Part shown: one piece after another, positions 1-4,980 of the stretch | Numbering within the stretch: the stretch's first letter is position 1 | Layout of the letters: every line of letters starts with the position of its first letter | Origin: Comamonadaceae bacterium | GTDB taxonomy: Bacteria; Pseudomonadota; Gammaproteobacteria; Burkholderiales; Burkholderiaceae_C | Direction: 5' to 3' | Length of the DNA: 5,492 nt | NCBI GenBank assembly: GCA_947458305.1 | Contig: CANGZO010000162.1 | Span: 1 to 5,492 of the forward strand | The notes under the pieces: model-generated | What the model was told of the DNA's origin: nothing | The model's input: the letters and a program-made list of their open reading frames with translations, nothing else | Databases searched by the model: none | Translations under genes and position numbers: made by a program

Positions 1-910
1 CCACCAGGTAGCTGTTGGTGCCGGGGCCGGTCATCACGCCGGGGTTGGGGGCGGTGAGGCGCTGCACGTTCTTGAGCAGTGGCACGGGCTGGTCGGTTTT
101 CCAGTCCAGGTGGTGGTGGATTTGTCCGTCGGGCGTGACCAAGGCCAACTCGCCAAACGGGGCTTCGTGCTCCATGTAGCGCGCGTCGTTGCCCGCCAGC
201 CAGCCCGCGCGGGGGCAGCTGGTCCACAGCGGCTCGTCATTCACGGCGCAGGCCTGCAACACCGCGTCTACGCTGGCAAAGGCTTTCAGGCGCTCCAGTG
301 TGCGGATGGTCGGGTAGACCATGAAAAAATCACCCGTTTCATGGCGGGTCAGCGCATCTTGAGGGCGCACCCAGACGGGCTCGAACTGCTCGGATTCGTC
401 CGCCACCGGGGTCTGGCCTTCGGGCATGCGGGCGACCAAAAAGGGCACGTCAAAGCGTCGCGGCAGGTCGCGGTCGGTGATCCAGTGGGCTAGCACAAAC
501 ACCTGATCGGCGGCCAGCGTCAGGCCTCGGGACTGGCATTGGGCGGCAAAAGGCGCTTTGCGGTCGATCTGGGTGATGTCGGCGTTGTCGGCCCAGCGCC
601 CATCGGCATGGCGGGCGAACAAAATGCCCAGCTCTTCAAAGCTTTCGCGGATGGCGGCAATGGCTTGCGTCAGGTGCAAGTCGCTTTGCGTAGGGCGGCG
701 CTGCGCCATGCTGTGCGTTTGGGCATCCGCGGCGTCAATCACGCCGCCCGGAAACACATAGGCACCGGGCGCAAAGCTGGCCGTCATCGATCGGCGCGTC
801 ATCAGTACTTCGATGCCTTGCGGGCCATCGCGCATCAGCAGCACGGTGGCGGCTTGGCGCAGGGGCGCGGGTTCACGTTGGGGGTACAGGAGTTGGGTTG
901 TGCGTGCCAT
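1..910 (-). CDS. Nudix hydrolase fused to an MBL-fold metallo-hydrolase (partial, C-terminus beyond left edge)
   Basis: The reading frame is open on the minus strand from the ATG at 910-908 to the window edge, giving 303 codons with no stop. Residues about 18-210 look like a Nudix domain: VFPGGVID (52-59) precedes RESFEELGI (88-96), which fits the REUxEExGU core that binds Mg2+ for cleavage of nucleoside-diphosphate-linked substrates. About 30 residues separate the glycine pair from the core. Such an insertion is typical of the NUDT19/acyl-CoA diphosphatase-like branch, so a CoA-type substrate is possible but unproven. At residues 284-303, RLTAPNPGVMTGPGTNSYLV matches the opening beta-strand motif of LACTB2-like MBL hydrolases. 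The HxHxDH zinc motif would lie further on, outside the window. The start has only a weak upstream GAG, but a -10-like hexamer lies directly before it. It is divergent from dapF across 49 bp. Nudix assignment is firm; the MBL part rests on one motif. Confidence 0.85.
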   Translation of the reverse strand, partial: MARTTQLLYPQREPAPLRQAATVLLMRDGPQGIEVLMTRRSMTASFAPGAYVFPGGVIDAADAQTHSMAQRRPTQSDLHLTQAIAAIRESFEELGILFARHADGRWADNADITQIDRKAPFAAQCQSRGLTLAADQVFVLAHWITDRDLPRRFDVPFLVARMPEGQTPVADESEQFEPVWVRPQDALTRHETGDFFMVYPTIRTLERLKAFASVDAVLQACAVNDEPLWTSCPRAGWLAGNDARYMEHEAPFGELALVTPDGQIHHHLDWKTDQPVPLLKNVQRLTAPNPGVMTGPGTNSYLV

Positions 911-915
911 GGCTC

Positions 916-942
916 ATTATCGGTCGGGCCAGAGGCTGCCAA
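916..942 (-). promoter_or_regulatory. Putative promoter of the Nudix-MBL gene
   Basis: On the minus strand, TTGGCA (942-937; five of six matches to TTGACA) is followed by a 15-bp spacer and GATAAT (921-916; five of six matches to TATAAT). The spacer is shorter than the usual 16-18 bp. Only five bases separate the hexamer from the ATG at 910, so transcription would begin at or next to the start codon, giving a leaderless or nearly leaderless mRNA. This is inferred from consensus only. Confidence 0.4.
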
Positions 943-946
943 GCGT

Positions 947-952
947 GATAAT
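947..952 (+). promoter_or_regulatory. Putative -10 box of the dapF operon
   Basis: GATAAT lies seven bases before the dapF ATG at 960 and is the mirror image of the hexamer serving the opposite gene. Transcription would start at about 958-960, leaving essentially no 5' leader. I see no good -35 element 15-19 bp upstream, so this promoter is weaker on paper than the divergent one. The real operon promoter could instead lie inside the Nudix gene. Confidence 0.3.
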
Positions 953-959
953 CGGCCGC

Positions 960-1832
960 ATGCACATTCGCTTTACCAAGATGCAAGGCGCGGGCAACGA
1001 TTTTGTCGTGCTCGACGAGACGCAAGCCCGCTTGGGCCTCACCACGGCCCAATACCGCTTTCTGGCTGACCGCCACTTTGGGGTGGGGGCCGACCAGATC
1101 CTGTCCGTACGGCCTTCGCCGGCGCCGGGGCTGGACTTTGAATACGTGATCCACAACGCCGACGGCGGCGAGGTGGAGCATTGCGGTAATGGAGCCCGCT
1201 GCTTTGTGCGTTATGTGCGCGACAAGGGCCTGACCGACAAAAGCACCGTGCGCGTGAAAGTGCAAAAAGGCGAGATCGAGCTGCGGATGAACCTGGACGG
1301 CCGCGTCACGGTGGACATGGGTGCGCCGGTGTTCGACTGGGCGCGTGTGCCTTTCATGCCCGTCGGCCTCATCAGCGATCAGGTCAATGGATGGCCGGTG
1401 TTCGATTTGGCGCTGGGCGAGCTGGGCATTGCGCGGGTGGGCGTGGTGTCCATGGGCAACCCGCACGCAGTCCAGCGCGTGGACAAGGTGGACACCTTCC
1501 CGGTGCTGGACCAGGGGCCGCTGATTGAACACCACCCAGCTTTCCCCAACCGCGTGAACGCAGGCTTCATGCAGATCGTCTCACGCAGCCAAATCAAATT
1601 GCGCGTGTTCGAGCGGGGCGCGGGCGAGACGCTGGCTTGCGGCACGGGTGCGTGTGCGGCGGTGGTGGCCGGCATTCGTCAGGGCTGGCTGGACCAGCGG
1701 GTCGATGTGCAGGCCCTGGGCGGTGTCTTGACCATTGAATGGACGGGCCAAGCCGACAGCCCGGTGCTGATGACCGGCCCGGCCACTTCTGTTTTTGAGG
1801 GCGAGATCGATGTGCCCGACACCCTTTCTTGA
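960..1832 (+). CDS. dapF: Diaminopimelate epimerase DapF
   Basis: This cytoplasmic, cofactor-independent enzyme converts LL-diaminopimelate to meso-diaminopimelate, the precursor of lysine and of the peptidoglycan cross-link. The product is 290 residues, normal for the family. Both catalytic cysteines are visible in their conserved settings: Cys75 in HCGNGARC (74-81) and Cys227 in ETLACGTGACAA (223-234). Other family signatures are KMQGAGNDF (7-15), NADGGE (67-71 and on) and SMGNPH (164-169). The ATG at 960 is chosen because MHIRFTKMQGAGNDF places the GNDF motif where the family has it. The frame is open further upstream (a GTG at 945, an ATG at 813), but those starts lack family similarity and the farther one lies inside the divergent gene. 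There is no clear Shine-Dalgarno sequence. It is the first gene of the dapF-DUF484-xerC run; the next start is 17 bases past its stop. Confidence 0.97.
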   Translation: MHIRFTKMQGAGNDFVVLDETQARLGLTTAQYRFLADRHFGVGADQILSVRPSPAPGLDFEYVIHNADGGEVEHCGNGARCFVRYVRDKGLTDKSTVRVKVQKGEIELRMNLDGRVTVDMGAPVFDWARVPFMPVGLISDQVNGWPVFDLALGELGIARVGVVSMGNPHAVQRVDKVDTFPVLDQGPLIEHHPAFPNRVNAGFMQIVSRSQIKLRVFERGAGETLACGTGACAAVVAGIRQGWLDQRVDVQALGGVLTIEWTGQADSPVLMTGPATSVFEGEIDVPDTLS

Positions 1833-1838
1833 ATTTTT

Positions 1839-1842
1839 GGAG
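1839..1842 (+). promoter_or_regulatory. Ribosome binding site that fixes the DUF484 start
   Basis: GGAG seven bases before the ATG at 1850 is a good Shine-Dalgarno match. It selects this ATG over the in-frame TTG at 1829, which overlaps the dapF stop and has no such site. Confidence 0.7.
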
Positions 1843-1849
1843 CCCCAAC

Positions 1850-2533
1850 ATGAGCACGCCTGAACCCATGAGCCCGATCACCGAAGACGACATCGCCGAC
1901 TATTTGGTGAACACGCCAGACTTTTTTGAGCGGCACGCCTCGCTCTTGGCCACAGTACAGCTGACCCACCCGCAAAGCCACCGTGCTGTGGGCTTGCAAG
2001 AGCGCCAGGCGCAAATGCTGCGCGACAAGATCAAGGGTTTGGAGCACCGCATCATGGACATGATTCGGCACGGCAATGAGAACATGATCTTGACCGACAA
2101 GCTGCACCGCTGGTCTTGTGAATTGTTGGTCACGCCCCACGACCAGTTGGCCGAGTCCGCTTTGTTCAACATCCGCGAGTTGTTTCAAGTTCCTCAGTTG
2201 GCCTTGCGCCTGTGGTCTTTGGACGCGGCCCATGCCGCAGCGCCTTATGCCCAAGGCGTGACCGAGGCCGTGCAAGCTTTGGCCACCTCTTTGGACACGC
2301 CCTACGTGGGGCCCAACTCGGGGTACGAGGCGGTGCAATGGTTGGACGAGCCCACCCAAGCCGCCTCTGTGGCGTTGTTGGCGCTGCGGGCTGCGCCCGG
2401 TCAGCCTGCTTTTGGCATGATGGTTTTGGCTTCCCCAGATGCCCAGCGCTTCAACAACCAAATGGGCACCGATTTGCTGGAGCGTTTGGCCGAGTTGGCC
2501 GGGGCGGCTTTGTCGGTGTTGCGGGCACCCTGA
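1850..2533 (+). CDS. DUF484 family protein (GAF-like, function unknown)
   Basis: The product is 227 residues, usual for the DUF484 family. The N-terminal signature is clear: YLVNTPDFFERHASLL (18-33), then a segment ending in LQERQAQMLRDKI (49-61), matching the family pattern of YL..PDFF..H..LL and a SLxERQ...LR helix. Residues about 49-78 look like an amphipathic, possibly coiled-coil helix. The remainder, from about 85 to 225, would be the GAF-like fold that the family is predicted to adopt. It has no signal peptide or membrane segment, so it is probably cytoplasmic. DUF484 genes sit between dapF and xerC in many gammaproteobacteria, including E. coli (yigA), and here the order is the same. 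No biochemical function is established. The setting suggests a link to cell-wall precursor supply or chromosome segregation, but that is only association. xerC begins six bases after its stop, implying co-translation. Confidence 0.92.
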   Translation: MSTPEPMSPITEDDIADYLVNTPDFFERHASLLATVQLTHPQSHRAVGLQERQAQMLRDKIKGLEHRIMDMIRHGNENMILTDKLHRWSCELLVTPHDQLAESALFNIRELFQVPQLALRLWSLDAAHAAAPYAQGVTEAVQALATSLDTPYVGPNSGYEAVQWLDEPTQAASVALLALRAAPGQPAFGMMVLASPDAQRFNNQMGTDLLERLAELAGAALSVLRAP

Positions 2534-2539
2534 GCGACC

Positions 2540-3514
2540 ATGGCGGCGCCAGCAGCCCAGGACCCCTTGGTCTCGCGTTACTTGGACCATGTCCGCTTTG
2601 AAAAGCGTTTGGCCGAACGCACCTGTGCGCTGTACCAACTGGATTTGACCCGCTTGGGCGAGATGGCAGCCGCATCCCAAGTGCCTTTGTTGCAGGTGCA
2701 CAGCGCTCACGTGCGCCGCTGGGTGGCGCAGATGCACAGCGCTGGGCGCAGTGGCCGGGGCATTGCGCTCATCTTGTCGGGCTGGCGCGGGTTTTACACC
2801 TGGCTGGGCCGAGAAGGTTTGATTCCGCAAAACCCGGTGGCCGATGTGCGGGCCCCGCGTGTGGCCAAACCCCTGCCCAAGGCGCTGGGCGTGGATGAAG
2901 CCGTGCAACTGGCCGAGCACGAAGAGGGCAACGACGACCCTTGGCTCGAAGCCCGAGATGCCGCCATGGTGGAGCTGTTGTATGGCTGCGGCCTGCGCAT
3001 CGCAGAGTTGACAGGTTTGGATGTGGTGGCCAGCGCCGACGCGGCCCGTGCCGGGCGCGGCTGGATCGATTTGGCCAACGCCGAGGTGCAGGTGCAAGGC
3101 AAAGGCAGCAAGCGCCGCAGCGTGCCTTTGGGGCGTGCTGCCTTGGAGGCCCTGACCCATTGGTTGGCCGTGCGCCCCCAATTGACCGGCATGTTGACTC
3201 AGCCGGTCTCCGGCGCATCACCTGTGTCGCTGGCCCTGTTTCCCGGGCAATACGGCACGCGCCTGACGCCACGCGGCGTGGCGCAGCGCCTCAAACGCCG
3301 CAGCCTGTTGGCGGGGCTGGCTACGCCGGTGCATCCGCACATGCTGCGCCACTCTTTTGCCAGTCACGTGTTGCAGTCGAGTGGCGACTTGCGTGCCGTG
3401 CAAGAGCTGCTGGGCCACGCCAACATCAGCACCACCCAGGTCTACACGCGGCTGGACTTTCAGCACCTGGCCAAAACCTATGACGCGGCGCACCCGCGCG
3501 CCAAGCGAAAATGA
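2540..3514 (+). CDS. xerC: Site-specific tyrosine recombinase XerC
   Basis: XerC acts with XerD at the dif site near the replication terminus to resolve chromosome dimers before division. The product is 324 residues: an N-terminal SAM-like DNA-binding domain (about 7-105) and a C-terminal catalytic domain (about 115-310). All catalytic residues are present: Arg153 in GCGLRIAELTGLD, Lys188 in QGKGSKRR, His267 and Arg270 in HPHMLRHSF, His293 in ELLGHANIS, and the nucleophile Tyr302 in TTQVYTRLDF. The C-terminus DAAHPRAKRK (315-324) closely matches the E. coli XerC tail and favours XerC over XerD. It is about 25 residues longer than E. coli XerC, partly through two short inserts near residues 164-175 and 220-232. 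Its ATG is six bases after the DUF484 stop, without a strong ribosome binding site, so translation is probably coupled. It appears intact and chromosomal rather than an integron or phage integrase. Confidence 0.97.
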   Translation: MAAPAAQDPLVSRYLDHVRFEKRLAERTCALYQLDLTRLGEMAAASQVPLLQVHSAHVRRWVAQMHSAGRSGRGIALILSGWRGFYTWLGREGLIPQNPVADVRAPRVAKPLPKALGVDEAVQLAEHEEGNDDPWLEARDAAMVELLYGCGLRIAELTGLDVVASADAARAGRGWIDLANAEVQVQGKGSKRRSVPLGRAALEALTHWLAVRPQLTGMLTQPVSGASPVSLALFPGQYGTRLTPRGVAQRLKRRSLLAGLATPVHPHMLRHSFASHVLQSSGDLRAVQELLGHANISTTQVYTRLDFQHLAKTYDAAHPRAKRK

Positions 3515-3587
3515 AGGCTTGGAGCGGCCCTCCATGAGCAGGATGAGGCCAAGTCTGCGAGGCTGAACTCGGGCTTGAATTCATCGC

Positions 3588-3593
3588 TACACT
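3588..3593 (+). promoter_or_regulatory. Possible -10 box upstream of the G3E GTPase gene
   Basis: TACACT in the context GCTACACT resembles the TACAAT-type -10 box common in these bacteria. The best -35 candidate is TGAACT at 3564-3569 with an 18-bp spacer, a poor match. A start near 3600 would give a leader of about 34 bases. The 119-bp gap after xerC makes an own promoter plausible. The rest of the gap shows a short hairpin (TGGAG/CTCCA, 3520-3534) without a T-run, so no clear terminator, and no recognisable Zur-type palindrome. Confidence 0.3.
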
Positions 3594-3633
3594 CCCCAAC
3601 TCTTGTTTTCATGTCTTTCACCGAAAGCCCGCC

Positions 3634-4725
3634 ATGTCCCTGATCCCCACCACCATCCTGACCGGCTTTTTGGGTTCGGGCAAAACCACTTTGCTCAAGC
3701 GCGTGTTGACCGAGGCCCATGGCCAAAAAATCGCGGTGATCGAGAACGAGTTTGGTGAAGAAAACATCGACAACGACATCCTGGTCTCAGACACCAACGA
3801 GCAAATCATCCAAATGAGCAATGGTTGCATTTGCTGCACCATCCGCGAAGACCTTCGTGTGACCCTGCAGTTGTTGGCAGCCAAGCGCCGCAAAGGCTTG
3901 CTCAGCTTTGACCGCATCGTGATCGAAACCACGGGTTTGGCCGACCCCGGCCCGGTGGCTCAGACTTTTTTCATGGACGATGAGATTGCCGAGACCTTTT
4001 TGCTCGATTCGATCTTGACCTTGGTGGACGCCAAACATGCGGCCCAGCAATTGAACGACCGCCAAGAAGCACGCCGACAGGTGGGTTTTGCCGACCAAAT
4101 CTTCATCAGCAAGGCCGATTTGGTCTCGCCTCAAGAGCTGGACGCCCTGCAGCACCGCTTGAAGCACATGAACCCGCGTGCCCCACAAAAGGTGGTCCAT
4201 TTCGGCGAAGTTGCGCTGTCCGAAGTGTTTGATCTCAAGGGTTTCAATCTGAACGCCAAGTTGGACATCGATCCCGACTTTTTGAAAGACGATGCCCACG
4301 GGCATGACCATGCTCACGGTGAGCACTGCGACCATCCTTCACACCAACACGACCATGACCATGTGCATGGGGAGGATTGCGATCACCCCTCGCACCAGCA
4401 TGAGCATGGCCACCACCATCACCACGATGACGACGTCAAAAGCTTTGTTTTTAAGTCGGAGCGTGCGTTTGACCCCGCCAAGTTGGAGGACTTTCTGGGG
4501 GCCATTGTGAACATCTATGGGCCTCGAATGCTCCGCTATAAGGGCATCTTGAACATGCACGGCACCGAGCGAAAGGTGATTTTTCAAGGCGTTCACCAGC
4601 TCATGGGCAGTGATTTAGGACCCCTGTGGGCTGCAGGCGAGACCAAAATGAGCAAGATGGTTTTCATTGGCATCGATTTGCCCAAGGACATCTTGTTGCA
4701 AGGGCTCGAGCAAAGTCTGGTGTGA
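3634..4725 (+). CDS. G3E family (COG0523, CobW-like) GTPase, probable zinc chaperone
   Basis: The 363-residue product belongs to the P-loop GTPases that deliver metal ions to client proteins (relatives include YjiA, ZagA and CobW). In order: Walker A GFLGSGKTT (11-19); ENEFGE (37-42); the metal-binding CxCC motif NGCICCT (63-69, Cys65, 67, 68); the ETTGLADP switch/Walker B region (98-105); SKAD (159-162), the base-recognition motif in place of the canonical NKxD; a His-rich insert (222-264); and a CobW C-terminal domain (about 270-360). The His-rich stretch suggests zinc, though nickel or cobalt cannot be excluded. True cobalamin-pathway CobW is less likely because no cobalamin genes are nearby. 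It is cytoplasmic, with no signal peptide. A weak GAAAG precedes the start at 3634, and the start matches the usual short lead to Walker A. The downstream gene may be dksA, a zinc-finger protein and so a possible client; that is inference. Confidence 0.93.
   Translation: MSLIPTTILTGFLGSGKTTLLKRVLTEAHGQKIAVIENEFGEENIDNDILVSDTNEQIIQMSNGCICCTIREDLRVTLQLLAAKRRKGLLSFDRIVIETTGLADPGPVAQTFFMDDEIAETFLLDSILTLVDAKHAAQQLNDRQEARRQVGFADQIFISKADLVSPQELDALQHRLKHMNPRAPQKVVHFGEVALSEVFDLKGFNLNAKLDIDPDFLKDDAHGHDHAHGEHCDHPSHQHDHDHVHGEDCDHPSHQHEHGHHHHHDDDVKSFVFKSERAFDPAKLEDFLGAIVNIYGPRMLRYKGILNMHGTERKVIFQGVHQLMGSDLGPLWAAGETKMSKMVFIGIDLPKDILLQGLEQSLV
4309..4410 (+). repeat. Tandem duplication of a 51-bp unit coding a His-rich 17-residue repeat
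   Basis: Residues 226-242 and 243-259 of the GTPase are two copies of a 17-residue unit. They share the pattern H-x-H-G-E-x-C-D-H-P-S-H-Q-H, followed by acidic and histidine residues. Each copy carries one cysteine and several histidines. The DNA copies differ at many third positions, so the duplication is old or its protein sequence has been kept by selection. It is followed by HGHHHHHDDD (258-267). Confidence 0.85.
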
Positions 4726-4741
4726 TCGACCTTACTTGGAC

Positions 4742-4765
4742 AAAGGCGCAGGACCGTGCTTTTTT
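4742..4765 (+). terminator. Probable weak rho-independent terminator after the GTPase gene
   Basis: AAAGGCGC (4742-4749) can pair with GTGCTTTT (4756-4763) around the six-base loop AGGACC, with two G-U pairs. The downstream arm runs into six T residues at 4760-4765. It lies 16 bases after the GTPase stop, the right place for a terminator. The GC part of the stem is short, so it may be leaky. Confidence 0.4.
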
Positions 4766-4817
4766 CACCAAAATTGCTTTAATCGTTCAGTGTCAGATTT
4801 TCAACCCTTCCAGTGGC

Positions 4818-4823
4818 TACAAT
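4818..4823 (+). promoter_or_regulatory. Putative -10 box for the downstream Ala/Lys-rich gene
   Basis: TACAAT in GGCTACAATCG is a five-of-six match to TATAAT and the form commonly seen in Comamonadaceae promoters. No convincing -35 element lies 16-18 bp upstream; TG at 4814-4815 is near, but not exactly at, the extended -10 position. A start near 4830 gives a leader of about 147 bases before the GTG at 4977. Confidence 0.45.
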
Positions 4824-4865
4824 CGCCCGCCTGCAACACTGCCTTTTGGGCATTGGGTGTGGGCC

Positions 4866-4875
4866 CCATCGATGG
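4866..4875. repeat. Perfect 10-bp palindrome in the 5' leader
   Basis: CCATCGATGG is a perfect palindrome about 40 bases downstream of the proposed start site. It could be an operator half or chance. Flanking GGCC copies (4862-4865 and 4874-4877) could form a small RNA stem. No regulator is recognised. Confidence 0.2.
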
Positions 4876-4893
4876 CCAGGAAATGGGTTTGAG

Positions 4894-4980
4894 ATGAGCA
4901 TGAACAGGGCTTCTTCGGCGCGTGCGGTGTGCGTGCCGTTTGAGAGCTGCCTTTTTACACGGCTAGGAGACAAGACGTGA
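4894..4980 (+). CDS. Possible 28-residue leader peptide overlapping the next start codon
   Basis: ATG at 4894 opens a 28-codon frame beginning MSMNRASSARAV and ending FTRLGDKT. Its TGA stop (4978-4980) overlaps the GTG start at 4977-4979, forming GTGA. The downstream gene's ribosome binding site falls inside the last codons of this frame, an arrangement typical of translational coupling. Its own initiation signal is modest: AGGA at 4878-4881 is 12 bases from the first ATG, and GAG at 4891-4893 is six bases from a second in-frame ATG at 4900. I recognise no homologue, and a frame this short can arise by chance. Confidence 0.25.
   Translation: MSMNRASSARAVCVPFESCLFTRLGDKT
4965..4970 (+). promoter_or_regulatory. 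Ribosome binding site that fixes the GTG start at 4977
   Basis: AGGAGA, with GGAG seven bases before the GTG, is the strongest Shine-Dalgarno match in the window. It makes the non-ATG start credible. Confidence 0.75.

Noticed and set aside
813..959. A longer dapF start at ATG 813, adding 49 residues
   Set aside because: The extra residues lie almost entirely within the opposite gene, resemble no DapF N-terminus, and the family start motif begins at the ATG at 960.
539..1069. A 176-codon plus-strand frame opposite the Nudix gene
   Set aside because: It is antisense to a clear Nudix domain and runs through the divergent spacer into dapF in a different frame; no family is recognisable.
873..1535. 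A 220-codon minus-strand frame opposite dapF
   Set aside because: It is a mirror of dapF codon structure, His/Val/Ala-rich with no domain signature, and it overlaps the divergent promoter region.
1679..3181. A 500-codon open frame on the minus strand opposite the end of dapF, DUF484 and most of xerC
   Set aside because: It is antisense to three well-supported genes and has no recognisable domain. Long antisense frames are expected in GC-rich coding DNA.
3515..3556. An imperfect long stem, AGGCTTGG with CCAAGTCT, after xerC
   Set aside because: The loop is about 26 bases and there is no T-run, so it is not a convincing terminator; the pairing may be chance.
911..3633. A dif site or Xer target near xerC
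   Set aside because: I saw no 28-bp dif-like pair of half-sites in the non-coding segments; xerC is usually not adjacent to dif.
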